In this document: in pieces, positions 1 through 10,545 of the stretch
How the letters are laid out: every line of letters begins with the position of its first letter
Position numbering within the stretch: position 1 is the stretch's first letter
Assembly: GCA_023014335.1 (NCBI GenBank)
Contig: JAECYW010000006.1
Location: 2,108,001 to 2,172,000, forward strand
Source: Galerina marginata
Taxonomy: Eukaryota > Basidiomycota > Agaricomycetes > Agaricales > Galerinaceae
DNA length: 64,000 bases
Direction of reading: 5' to 3'
Program-made: the position numbers and the translations under genes
The notes under the pieces: generated by a model
The model's database searches: none
What the model was told of the DNA's origin: nothing
Seen by the model: only the letters and a program-made list of their open reading frames with translations

Positions 1-3000
1 TCGTTCGACCCGGGGTACAGATGGATAGGGACCGCTGTCCCACTTGGCGGACGCGGGCTCGCGGTGCGATCGGATATCTGGGAGTAGAAAGACTGAGATA
101 CGGAGGAGACGTTGATGGACTGCGGGGCGCTGCCTGGTTCTGCCAGACGGCTATCCGTGTCGGTCCTCACGACACTGGGTATGTCCATACCCACTCTAGC
201 AGGCGAATTGCGTCCTGCGGTGCCAGTGCCACTGAGCCGTTGGACAAGGACAACCTCCTCATCCTCCTCCTGTACTACACCCCGCTCCTGCGTCAGTGCC
301 ACAGGAGGTGGGCGCAGGAACGCCAACGGTCGGCCAAATGTATAATTCTCCGCCTCGCTCCCGCTCCGCGAGTGTGTGCCAGCCGACGAGTACCCTTCCG
401 CCTCTGCCTCCATCTCCCGCCTCGTTCGTCCGACCTGGCTGCGCGGGTTCACCCCGTCCACATGGCTGCCCCCGCTCACGCTAGCGCTCCCACTGGCACT
501 GCCTGTGCTCGTCCCGCTCGCACCGCGACCCCTCTCGCCCATCTCTGTCGCAGATGGCGAAAACACAACGTCCTCTTCAAGCCTCGCCATTGAAGAGTTG
601 ACACGGCTCCGTGGGCGACTGGAGCTGCCCCCGAACGACGGGCCCGCAGCGAGCTGCGTGAGTGAGGTGAGGGACGCAGAGGCGGCGCCGTGCATGAGAG
701 AACGCATCGATGCACCGAGGGAGCTGGCGCGCTCCCGTACAGACGGGCCGTGGTGCGGTGAAGAGTGCGTGCGTGCTCTTGAGCGGGCGCGGGTCGAGGA
801 ATGCCTGGATCGCGAGGAGAAGGAGGAGTGGGTCCTGGAGCGGTCGCCGCCCGAAGACGAATTCGTCAACGACACGCGCGAATTGCGCGCGCTCGAAGGA
901 AGCCCCAGTAGCCCGACTCGGTCATCCTGCTCGCCGTGCGCCTCTTCCTCCACCGCTTCCAGGTCCTGCGGCTCTTCCACCAACCCGCTGTCATCTACCA
1001 CCACACCGTGCAGGCCCTCGCCATCCTCCTCCTCCGAGTCGTCCATGTCAACGCCGTATAGCACCGCCGGGTCGATCACGATGCCCCGTCCACTGGCCAC
1101 GCGCCCGCGTTGGTGCACACTCGGGAAGGCGACAGGCGCCGAGTGCATACTCAGCCCCGCCAGGGCAACAGCGGCGGCAGAGGACGAGCCCGTCGTCGGG
1201 GTCGAAGAGGTCGCCGTCGCACTACGGCCTCTACCTTGACCTTGCGGGTGCGGATGGCGCGGCGGCATTGGTATACCTGACCCATTACCATTACCATTCC
1301 CATTCCCATTACTGCTCTGGCTCAAGCTCGCGCGCTCCCTAGCCGCCTCCGAGTCCGTCGACTCCTGGTTCCCCGTGCTGTGCGTGATGACGGACACCGC
1401 GCCGCCCTGCGAGCTCATGCTCATGCTTTGACTGTGGCTGTGTGCATGCGACCCGCCAGATACGCCTGCACCTGAAGACAGCCCGGATGAGACGCCAGAC
1501 ATGCTCCGCCCGTGGCCTGCGCCGACGGGGCGACGCATGCCGAAGGGGTACCGCGAGGAAGGGCTGATGGGCTGCCCGAGCGAGGACATGGATCCGGAGG
1601 CGCGTCCTGAGGAAGGCTCTTCTTCTTCTTCCTCTTCGTCCTCTTCGTTTTCCTCGTCTTCTTCGTCCTCGTCTTCCAGCTCCTCTTCATCTTCCTCCTC
1701 CTCTTCTTCCTCAGCACTCCCACTCCCACTGCCGGTCCCAGTCCCAGTCCCATCCCCACTTCCACTCGACTCCTCATCACTCGACGTCTTACTCTTACTC
1801 TTACTCCTACTCGACCCCTTCTTACTCCCCCTCTTACTCCCAGCACCACTACCACCAGGAACAGGAAAAGGCACCAAGTCCTTCGACGACACCTGACCCG
1901 CACCAGGCCTCGAGAACGGGTACGGCAAACTCAACAGCGGCGCACCAGCACTGGTCGACGACCCCGGGATCTTGTCCTTCGAGTTGCGCTTTGCCATTTT
2001 GGGCGCCTCCAAGCCCGTGAACATGCTGCTAGACGCCGTCGGCTGGGTCTGCTGGAACTGCAGCGGTTCGATCACCGGACGGGAGGTATCGTCTGCGGGG
2101 GCGGCGAATAGGTCTTTGGATAGCACGCCCCGCCGCGCGGGGGACGCAGCACTAGGGAAGCCCACAGCTGCTAGCACTCTCTCGATGCCCTCGAACGGCT
2201 CGGTGTCGTCCACTTCAGCAGCGGACTTCTCAGTGGACGGTTCCTTGCCTTTCGCCGTCGCCGAGCTTCTGCGTTTGTGGTGCTGCTGCTGGGAGTACCG
2301 CTGTCGATGCCTGTACCGATCCCGCGCGGCATGCCCGTATCGTTGTCCATTGGAAGGCGCATATGACGCGGTGGACCACCGCAACGCTTGTCCTGCTCTT
2401 GCCCCCGCCCCGCCCGCAGAGGACGACCGCCGTCTCGTCGTTAGACAAAACTCGAACGCGTCCTGCACCCGCATGCGCGTCGCCTCGCGCCACTCCCATG
2501 GCAGCTCGTCGCCGCCGTACTCCCGCGCTTCGTCCGCGGCTGCGGCGGCTTGGTACCCTGGGTATCCTGCGCCAGCACCACTGGAGGCGCCGCCAGGATG
2601 GTAGAAGCTTCCGCGGTACGCGCCGTATTCAGAGGCGGCTTCTGAGTAGACGGAGCGCGTCTTTTCTTGTGCTGATTCTTCCCATGTGTGGCGAGGCCCG
2701 CAGAGCCCACCGAGGCGCTGGGCGGAGAAGAGCCATAGTCCGAGCCTGGTAGTAAATGGGTCAGCCACGGAAAGGAGAAGGGAAGAAAGAGCATGCACGC
2801 ACCACGACAACAGCAACACGAGCACCCTCCACGCCGTCCACGCCGCGTTGGCGATGAGCACACCTCGCGCGTAGTCCGTGAGTACCCCCGTGCCGTCCTG
2901 TCTGAAAAAGGTGCCGTCCCGCTTGGCCAGACTTGAACTCGAAGCTCCGTTGTTGAGGAACACGTCCAGCGACGAAGGCGGCGACGAGAACGCGAAAAGC

Positions 3001-4523
3001 AGCGCCAACGCCAGGCCAGCGCGCGGGAGGAGCAGCGCGACGGTGGGCAGGTTCTGCGAGTAGAAGAAGCACGTTTCCGCCATGCCCTGCTTCCACCCTG
3101 CGCCGGGGAACGTGCCCTTCGCCCCGTCGTGGTCCTGGTCGCCGTCATCGTCCTGGTCTAGCGCGGGGTCTATCGTGGGGTCGAAGGTGTCGAACTCCAT
3201 GTGTGCGTAGGGGGATAGGGCGAGGGCCATGTCGGGGCGGAAGGCGGAGGCGCGGAGGTGTTGGAGGAAGGAGAAGTTGGTGTAGGATGTCATTGCTGCG
3301 AAGTTGAAGGCGGGGGCGGAGAGGTAGATTGGGAGGATGAGGGGGCGGCCTGTGTGGGGGTGTTGGATTAGAAGATTGGATAGAGGGGGAAGAAAGGGAG
3401 GATAAGAGAGGACGTACGCAGCCTCCATCGTCTGGAGAAGGAGTAGATAAGCTCGTACACGAGGCAGACGACGAATATCCATGCGAGCCAGCAGGCGATG
3501 TACGCGGCGGCGCCGAGGGCCCAGTTCTTGCCTGAGGTGGTTGGGTTTGGGTACTTTGCGACTCTGCGGGGAGATTGGCGTGTCAGAATTTGGATGCAGG
3601 GACGCAGGAAAAATCGACAAGAAAAAAAAAGATAACGACAGGCGACATGGAAATGACAAAGGAGGAAAGACAAAGAACAGCAGAGCAAGGACGCTTGGCG
3701 GCAAGGAGGAGGAGGAAGAGAAGGAGAAGAAAACTCACTGCAAGAGCATGAAGACGGCGTTGAAATCAAAGAACGTCTGCAGCGGGATATGGTAGAACAC
3801 GACCAACGGCCACAAATAAAAATACACCCGCATCCAGTTGCTGGGGTTCCGCAGGATCTGGAGGTGTAGCTGCTTCGCGTTGAAGCGAGGCTGCGGGAGG
3901 GGCATCCCTAAGGATGGGTCATCGTACTCCGTCGAGGCGAAGGCGGTTGGGGGTGGCCCAGAGGCGCGCGTCCACACCTTTGGCGGGGCAGGGAAGCCAG
4001 GAGAGCCGACCTGTGTTTGGTCTGTCGGTTCGCGGGACGCATTGGCAGCGTGGGCGCTTAGCCGGGCTTCTTTCTCGACGGCGCCGACGAAGGAGTCCTG
4101 CAGGCTCACGATGCGCACGGAGCGCGGGGTGGGTTTGCGGCCGCCTATGAAGCCCACTGCCGGTTGAGCGCTCGTGCCTGCACCTGCGCCCTCGGGATCG
4201 ATATCACCACCCTCGACGGGGCTCGGGGTCGAGCCGTAGGTGTACCCGTACCCCCCGAGGATGGACGACTGGAAGGTGCTCGCCGGGGCGGGCGGTGGGG
4301 GCCGCTTGGGGAGCCAGGAGGGGTAGTCCTCGGAGTCTTTGGAGAGACGACCGGAGGAAGAGGGCGGGCGGGGTGGGGGGTTGGTTGTCGGGCTTGCACT
4401 GTTGGAGGTGTCGATTGGGGACGACGGGGAGTCCGAGGAGCCTGGGTGGGGCTGGTTGGTCGGGGACTGGTCTGTCGGGGAGTCTGGGTTCCGCGAGCGA
4501 GAGGAGCCTGGGGGTGGGGACAT
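1..4523 (-). CDS. Large multi-pass membrane protein with long Ser-rich, acidic, disordered tail (C-terminus off the left edge)
   Basis: Three exons are read: 4523-3739, 3563-3418 and 3349 to the window edge. They join in frame through introns of 175 and 68 nt (donors GTGAGT and GTACGT), giving about 1426 residues without a stop before base 1. The first 200 residues are Pro/Ser-rich. A block of hydrophobic segments follows: one around YFYLWPLVVFYHIPLQTFF, a second in exon 2, and others at the start of exon 3 and near LPTVALLLPRAGLALALLF. The rest is low-complexity Ser, Gly and Arg, with an acidic Glu/Asp run at about 1615-1712 and GNGNGNG and GTGTGTG stretches. This suggests a membrane anchor with a long disordered cytosolic tail. 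I recognise no named family; automatic pipelines often label such proteins proteophosphoglycan-like because of composition only. The protein continues beyond the left edge, so length and C-terminus are unknown. Confidence 0.75.
1615..1735. repeat. TCC/TCT low-complexity tract coding an acidic run
   Basis: This stretch is almost pure pyrimidine on the + strand. On the minus strand, in the frame of the membrane protein, it codes a run of Glu and Asp broken only by a Leu and an Asn. Neighbouring microsatellite-like stretches code GTGTGTGSGSGS and, near 1280-1310, GNGNGNG. Replication slippage in such codon repeats is the likely origin. Confidence 0.7.
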
Positions 4524-6613
4524 TGGGCTCGAGTCTACTGTGGACGGTAGACGGAAGAGCCTGAACGGATTAGATAGCTATGTAGGATAATGAACCTCCA
4601 ACACGAGGCGCGTCAGGAAACTCGTGGCGGATGATGATCGTGAGTGTCGTGACCAATGAACGGATTGTCGTCCGGCCTGCCTCGTGTTTGTTGGCTGTTC
4701 TAACTTGGGAGGTTGGGGGGAGGGCGACAAAAGTGGATCCCAACTTTTTTGGTCCCACGGAGCCAGGTCGGGGGGAATACTCGGCTGCTTGTGCGTGCAC
4801 GGTCCAGGACGCTCAAGAATTCTCGGTCGAAGCGCCAGTGCCTGAAAACAAACCATCAACCTTATGCGGATATCTGAGCCTTGTGCGTCGACGCGAACTG
4901 TCACTCCTGCACGTGAGAACCGCGAATCCGGTTGGCTCGGGACGCTATTTCCGACTCCGAGGCCTTCTCCTCGACTCCGCGATATCACTTCAGCGGTCGG
5001 ATTAACGTTGAACGCGTAGAGTTATTGACTGTGTCCAATGGCGTTTCGAGCGCGGCTTCGACATGCTCTCGCTGACCGTTATTTACTTAATGTCTGGCGA
5101 CATGAAACCGAGCTTGCGTTTTAAATTTTCAAAGGTGAGTCTTCGCCGTAGTTGGCAGGTCTCGAGCCTAATTTGTCGTAATGCGGCGGATGAGCGTTGA
5201 GGAGATGGGCGGATGGCGGAATCCCTGGCATCAGAAGGTACACGTGGAACGGCGAGAAGCGCGCTTCCAAGGCGGCTGGATTGGTTGGCGCACAAGAGCA
5301 CAAATAGAAAGGCTGTTCCTACTTTCATCCGGTGCGCTAAGCTGTAATTAATGTCCGGGTAGCGTGGAAGGCAGTCAAGTGGAGGTCCATGTGGAGTTTT
5401 TAAGAGTCGGTTAGAGTGTTGAATACGACTTGTGTGCTTCAAGGTTGAATGTGCGGGTGAACGGACAAGATAGAAGAAAAACAAAGGCGAAAATGGTCTT
5501 CATGAGAATTGAAGGTAAAAATCCGACCGCTTGTTTTCTTTTTGTTCATTGTATCTTTTGACCGTCGGCGGGAGGCATGACGACGCCGACGACAATAATG
5601 ACTTTTGATGGGCGTCTGCTTATGATTTCATAATTATCCACTTCATTCCAAGGTTTTGACATTTTCTTCGATGCTTCTCCGGGGAATGAGCGGGCTTGAG
5701 TGGGGAGAAATTTATTGTGATTTCGGGCTATTGACTGGATTTTTCTAGCGGACCGATGACAGGACTCTAATGACGAAAAGGTAAGTAAACGGGTTGCTTG
5801 AAGGGTCCGAGTTCATGGCACCGAATAAGGAGATCCAACAGCCTTCCGCCTAGGAAAAACAATTAGGTGGTTAAATTGTATTAAAAGATTGGAACGAACA
5901 TCGAATGTTGCAGATTGAAAATTGGACAGTGCTGTGAAAAAAGCATGGCCGAATCGTAAGACCAAGCACTGCAAGATGCCAGTCTCGAGGAGACTTATTG
6001 TGACCTGGGTATAGCCTTAAATTTCCAGCAGATTAAGGACAGATGAAGAGGTAAGTAAATGGGTTGCCAGGAAGGGTCTTTCAGTGGGAGGCCGCATATG
6101 GCTGGCGACGGTCCGTGGGCCGTAAAGTCACCAGCGCTTAACCGTCCAGACCCTTGGAAAACGTATGCGGGATGTTTAAGGATGATTAAAAAATGTAATC
6201 CTGACGAGCCAACTTTTCTTCCAAGTCTATGTTATGTGCTAGTAGTGTGAAGTCGCAACTTGGAGTGTGGAATTTAAGTTTCGTGTGGTGGAGCCGCGAA
6301 GCGCTAGCGCCCTTGTCTATTTTTAGTTTTGGTGCTGCTTTCAAGTTCCTTTCTGCAACGGCAGGTGAATCTCGGACACCAGTGTTTAACGTTCAACCAA
6401 GGACCTTTTACTTGACCAAGTACAAGAAGAGAATTTTGTGATCTAGGTATTATTGTCAAGCCTTACACATTTTGTATTTCTTGCTATGTTTCGAACAAAG
6501 GGAAAATCTTGCTCTCAAACTCAGGCCCATCCACCTGTTTCGACTTAGTGGCAGACCTAGAAATACAGTTGATGTCAGAGGGATAGAACTTGACATCTTA
6601 AGGGGAGAAAAAA
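4524..6613. other. Intergenic stretch with decayed direct repeats, no supported gene
   Basis: No reading frame here is supported by splice sites or a recognisable motif. The left part is the upstream region of the membrane-protein gene. The right part, downstream of the secreted-protein gene, carries imperfect direct repeats described separately. Confidence 0.5.
5711..6085. repeat. Imperfect direct repeats of about 95 nt
   Basis: A block at 5711-5807 and a block at 5995-6078 share the order of three motifs: TTATTGTGAYYT near the start, then GGTAAGTAAAYGGGTTGC, then GAAGGGTC. A third partial copy of the first motif (TTTTGTGATCTAGGTAT) lies near 6433. They lie just 3' of the secreted cysteine-rich gene, on its downstream side, so they may be decayed pieces of a formerly larger repeat cluster. 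Nothing in them is coding as far as I can see. Confidence 0.5.
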
Positions 6614-7099
6614 TCATACGCCGGAGGAGGAGCAAGTCAAGCCCGTACAGCATTGTCCAAATTCCGGTCCACAGAACCCTCCTGTGTGCACACAGTCGCG
6701 ACAGACCTATAAAAATAGTCAAGTCAGCCGTCCATAAATGCATCGATTCTCAACTCATTCATTACCCCGACAGAGGTACAGGTCAAGCCCGCACAGCACT
6801 CGCCAAATTCCGGTCCGCAGAACCCTCCTGCGTGCAGACACTCACGGCAGACCTAAAGAGCAATTGTAAAGTCAGTTGTGCGTAAGTGCACCGAATCTCG
6901 ATTCGTTACTTACCCCAGAAGTAACGCAGGTCAAGCCAATACAACAGTCACCAAAACTAGTACCACAGAATGCTCCTGTATTTTGACAACGTCTGGCCAG
7001 CTCACTGGCTTCGTGTTCAAGAAGCGCCGAGGCAGAAACGCCGAGCGGTGCTCCCAGAATTAGGACAGAGATGACTTCGTAGAGTTTTTTAATCTGCAT
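6614..7099 (-). CDS. Small secreted cysteine-rich protein of three cystine-knot-like modules, one per exon
   Basis: Three exons (7099-6914, 6852-6766, 6706-6614) joined by phase-0 introns of 61 and 59 nt give 121 residues. Residues 1-25 form a signal peptide (hydrophobic VISVLILGAPLGVSASA). Arg36-Arg37 could be a Kex2-type cleavage site just before the first module. Module 1 is CX6CX6CCX4C (Cys38, 45, 52, 53, 58) and takes a sixth Cys from the start of exon 2 (Cys64). Module 2 repeats this from Cys67 to Cys93, sharing GGFCGPEFG and CCxGLTC with module 3. The C-C-CC-C-C order is that of inhibitor cystine knots (knottins). Module 3 ends at SSSGV and lacks the sixth Cys, so the protein has 17 cysteines, an odd number. 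The introns also resemble each other, pointing to tandem duplication of exon plus intron. It is presumably secreted; target and role are unknown. Confidence 0.8.
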
Positions 7100-8428
7100 G
7101 TTGAGCTTGAGACGAGGAGAAAAGGATGGGTGATTTCTTGTTGGATGAACTGGCTCAAGATTGCAGTGATTTTATACGCCTGCGGGACTCATGCAGGACC
7201 CCAGGAATATTTGAGTGTCCCTGTATGTCCCGAGATGAACGGAGGGAAGTGTACCAAAGAACACTGAACGAGGCCTTGACCCTGATGGATTTGACGAGGA
7301 GGTGTAACGGAGCCATATTCCGAGAAAATTAAGCACTGGCCCAACTGATAGAGCATCAGTTCCGAGTTGAGTTATTGTTTTCACGGGGTTCATTGAGGGG
7401 TTCCTGCCAAATATCTGCGTTGGTGACTCGGAGATGCCATCCAGCTATGATCATGAGGGTTCCAGAAGGTTCTCCAATCGATCACCCAGGTAGACAGACC
7501 CTCGCCAAGGAGAGGCCCAGTGCCCATGACCTGCGCGCATGAGCGATTTGAGGAACAGCAAGCATGACCGTACCGTATTACTTTGGTCTTTGGTGATACA
7601 TCTAGGGCCTGATACAGTTACGTTGAAGTCGCAAATGTATATCATAATACTAGTAATAGTAGGCCAGGGCTGGGAACTCGAGTTTCCTGTTAAGCGTAAA
7701 CCGTTGAACATTCAAGGGATTGGAGAAGATAATTGTGGAGACGTACCAGCCTGAAGAGCTGGAGTATCATGCCAAAACCTGAGGCATTGTCATTTTGTTG
7801 TCAGTCGGCTTAATCGACTTCCAGCGCCTAGTTACCCTGGCCAGCCACCTGGTGTAAAGATTTTTGCCTGTCAAAGCCGAGGCCTAAGGACTTTTGGTCT
7901 CAATTCGTTTCGGTTATTTGGGTAAGCCTCAGAGGCACAGCATGGTGAATCTTGGTGGGGGCGGTATTCTCTTGATATCGAAAGAGCTTGTTTCCTGGGG
8001 TGGTTGACGTTCAGAGTTTATTTTTGAACGATTATCAATTATCATCGTGAATCTCCCAGGTTTATACAGAATGGCGAACATAGATCCAACTCAACCCATC
8101 ATTGACTACAGTTGCACAATTCGAGTTTCTGGACTGCGGATTGGAACCTTTTGTCTAGTCTGGATCTTGCTCTTGTTCATTGACATGATGCAATCTGCAG
8201 GAAAAAGTTGATTCAACAAGGCAGTTGGTACAAGATGTCGACGAAACAAGTAGCCGATAACCTTTGGAAGAAGTGATGGAACACGAGCCAAAGAAATTTC
8301 TCCTGGAGCTGATATTGTAGAAGCCGTGGGTGCTTAAGGTGAGAGAACACAGACAAAATTCTGTATATTAAAGGGTTAAACTTGAAGATTACATTGCTGA
8401 CTGAGCAAGAAATAGACTCACCTTCTTG
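7100..8428. other. Intergenic, no supported gene
   Basis: Short open frames exist on both strands, including one of 68 codons at 7126-7332 divergent from the secreted-protein gene, but none has a motif, convincing intron pattern or homologue that I recognise. A donor-like GTGAGT lies just after the stop of the next gene (near 8415, minus strand), which might be a 3' UTR intron. Confidence 0.4.
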
Positions 8429-8971
8429 TTACAGATTTTCGCACTGATTTCTGATCCTATTAACCACCTCTTTAAGCCTGATAGCTCCATCATCCTCCAT
8501 CAGATCACAATCCCACCAGTCAGACGGCGTAGTATCCTCATGCTGTCCAACAGATAGCGCACGGGCAGGTAAAATTGCCTGCCCAGCCGTGACTTTATAA
8601 AACGCCATCCTAGTTCCAAATACGCTCACAGCCTGCAGCGACTCCAGAGGACAGTACGGCATTAGATCTCTCAAGTGCACACGCATGTGATCATCCGCCG
8701 CTTCGCGAGAAGATATGCGGGACAGCGTCGGGTATGCATGTAGATCCAAAAGAAACACAGGGGTGTTGTTGTAGTATACAGTGAATGTTGTGCGCGCGGT
8801 TGGGTTTACACCATCTTCATGTCTATGAACCTGCGGAAAGACTGTGTAGGGTGTATTGACAGGGAAGAGTGTGTTGAGAAGTTTATTGTACGCTGCTGGG
8901 GTAAAGTCGGATTCGAGTTCGGGTCTGATGGTTTGGAAGCAATCCATGATTTCGGACGACCATGGTGCCAT
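8429..8971 (-). CDS. Fungal restriction-endonuclease-like (PD-(D/E)XK fold) family protein
   Basis: Single open frame of 180 residues from ATG 8971. It follows the order I know from a large uncharacterised Agaricomycete family: a T-x-F-x-V strand (TARTTFTVYYN), a second strand with an acidic residue (PVFLLDLHAYP, about residues 72-82), a helix with R.AADDHMRVHLRDL, then LQAVSVFGTRMAFYKV and a C-terminal WWDCDLMEDDGA segment. In relatives the second strand usually reads FxDxKxP or FxExKxP, the ExK-type half of a PD-(D/E)XK nuclease site. Here the position of Lys is His (DLH), so catalysis is doubtful. The start is the first in-frame ATG; an upstream exon cannot be excluded. Biological role is unknown. 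The family assignment is from memory of the pattern, not a search. Confidence 0.6.
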   Translation of the reverse strand: MAPWSSEIMDCFQTIRPELESDFTPAAYNKLLNTLFPVNTPYTVFPQVHRHEDGVNPTARTTFTVYYNNTPVFLLDLHAYPTLSRISSREAADDHMRVHLRDLMPYCPLESLQAVSVFGTRMAFYKVTAGQAILPARALSVGQHEDTTPSDWWDCDLMEDDGAIRLKEVVNRIRNQCENL

Positions 8972-9553
8972 GAGTAGAATGGGAACTAGCGTTGATACTG
9001 TATGGCCTTTCTGTTTTCTGATGTATCAGATCGAACGTGTATGAGCCTGCAATCCGAAGAGAGGGTAAAGATCGAGTAGAAAGGCCTACTCAGCGAATGT
9101 ACAAAAGTAAACCAAGTCCCACACAAGCTTGTGGTTAAGAACCAGTTAGAAGTAATAAAATGGCCTTTGACCAAGTGGAGTGGTATAATCAAGATGTAGT
9201 TGGGTGGAAATCTATTGCAAGAAGCGGTCTGGATCCTGACAAGAGGTCTCGGCGCCTACCAGGTTGGCGGACGTTGCCGGGCCTTGTTTTTGATCGGTGG
9301 CAAGTGCAAGAGAGCTTTCACCTGATCCTCAACCTCGGATTTCTTGGTCCCTTTATTTCTGAATAAGACGCTGCTGCGAGTTTCCAAGCTCCAAGTGACT
9401 CTTCGTATGGTTGGCCTGGGCCGAGGTTTCCTTGGGACATCTGCTGTATCGCCTTCTCCGTGTTGACAACCATTTGGGGAGGCGTAGGACTGTAATTCTT
9501 AACTATGGGAAGCAAAAACCGCGCAAAGCTTTTGAAATGGTCGTCCCTGTCAA

Positions 9554-9769
9554 CTACTGCTCAAAATGGCCTTCTCTTCTATGCAAAGTCTCCTGATTTG
9601 ACTCGACCATTGGAGTTACTATTTGGTGGAGCTGGAGGAATTCATCGCTCGAACGTGGCTCAAGCAAAGTGGTCACCGACACACTGCTGAATATAGCCTC
9701 GGCCCGCGTTCTTATCCGGCATTGGGGACAGGAATGGCGACTTCTGTATTCTTGGTATACAGTCACCAA
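9554..9769 (-). pseudogene. Possible RING/zinc-finger relic
   Basis: The minus-strand frame reads RHSCPQCRIRTRAEAIFSSV followed by a plausible helix-rich stretch (SSDEFLQLHQIV) and a stop. CPxCR is typical of the last Cys pair of a RING finger, but no first half with the C-x2-C and C-x-H-x2-C pairs can be joined upstream through credible splice sites. It may be a decayed copy or chance. Weak call. Confidence 0.2.
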
Positions 9770-10304
9770 CTTGAATTACGCAGATGCGGCACTCACTCCC
9801 TCTCAACCTCATGCTACGCTTACGCAAAAGAGGAATCTGTGTCGTTGTTGAGCCGCACAACCCGCGTCTGCCACCACCGTCTTTCACTCTCTCGCACGTT
9901 CAACTTCGCCCCCAGCTGCGCGCGATTCTTGTATGGATTACGCCTCCTCTCTTTGATTTGCGGTGTACAATTAAATCTCCTTTTAGAAATACGTATGGGA
10001 TTTCCAAAGAGGAGTTATGACTGAAGAAGTGCTCGCGTAGCACACGCCATGGACAATAGTATCCCGGCAGGGAGAATTACCCTGTCCACTTGCTCCTTTG
10101 CGCGAATCTAAAAACGATGCATTAATGCAATTATTCCCTGCAGCGGGAAGGACGCAAAAGAGTCATTCAACATAGAGCATTCGCAGTATTGCGGAGTCGT
10201 GACCTATACTCCAAGTTCTGTCGAATCCGGATAACGGTCCAGAGAGGAGCATGCCTCATGCCACAACCATCGTTATCAGCTCTGCTTAAAAGCACATTCC
10301 CATC

Positions 10305-10337
10305 AGTACAATTATAAATCGCAGCATTCCCAGGTCA
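10305..10337 (-). pseudogene. Relic of a small secreted-protein exon (PGNAAIYNCT)
   Basis: On the minus strand the codons read stop-PGNAAIYNCT-DG. A second copy at 19438-19500 reads CPGNAAIYNCT. The ten shared codons differ at seven sites, all in third positions and all silent. In this copy the leading Cys codon is TGA. The flanks show no matching exon, so this is probably a fragment of a dead gene lying in the upstream region of the M28 peptidase. Confidence 0.4.
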
Positions 10338-10545
10338 TCACCAGTGGATACTACGACCGTCTGCTTTGTCTAACTTCTTCTCGGATTCTACACATAACTG
10401 CGGGTGCGGTTTGATCATAAGGCCCTATCTATGCGATATACCACATGGACGCGAACGCTAGAATATTGAAAGAGCAGCTCTTAGGTATATAACGAGGTAG
10501 TCGTGGATCAGATGAATCGGACCTTTGGCCGTCTTGAATTGCAAT

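Larger units (their letters stand above)
8972..10545. other. Intergenic with gene relics, upstream of the M28 peptidase gene
   Basis: Contains a possible RING-like relic on the minus strand (9554-9769), a 33-nt relic of a secreted-protein exon (10305-10337) and, at its right end, the promoter region of the M28 peptidase gene. No complete gene is supported. Confidence 0.4.

Noticed and set aside
376..1239. Long + strand open frame (287 codons)
   Set aside because: It is the complement of the Ser/Arg-rich minus-strand coding frame, which stays open to base 1. GC-rich coding DNA commonly leaves the opposite strand open.
1501..1896. + strand frame with a poly-Ser run
   Set aside because: The run is the complement of the acidic Glu/Asp tract of the minus-strand membrane protein. 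The minus frame continues on both sides.
7126..7332. 68-codon + strand ORF divergent from the secreted-protein gene
   Set aside because: No motif, no splice support and a length within chance for this DNA. It starts 27 nt from the ATG of the opposite gene, leaving almost no room for two promoters.
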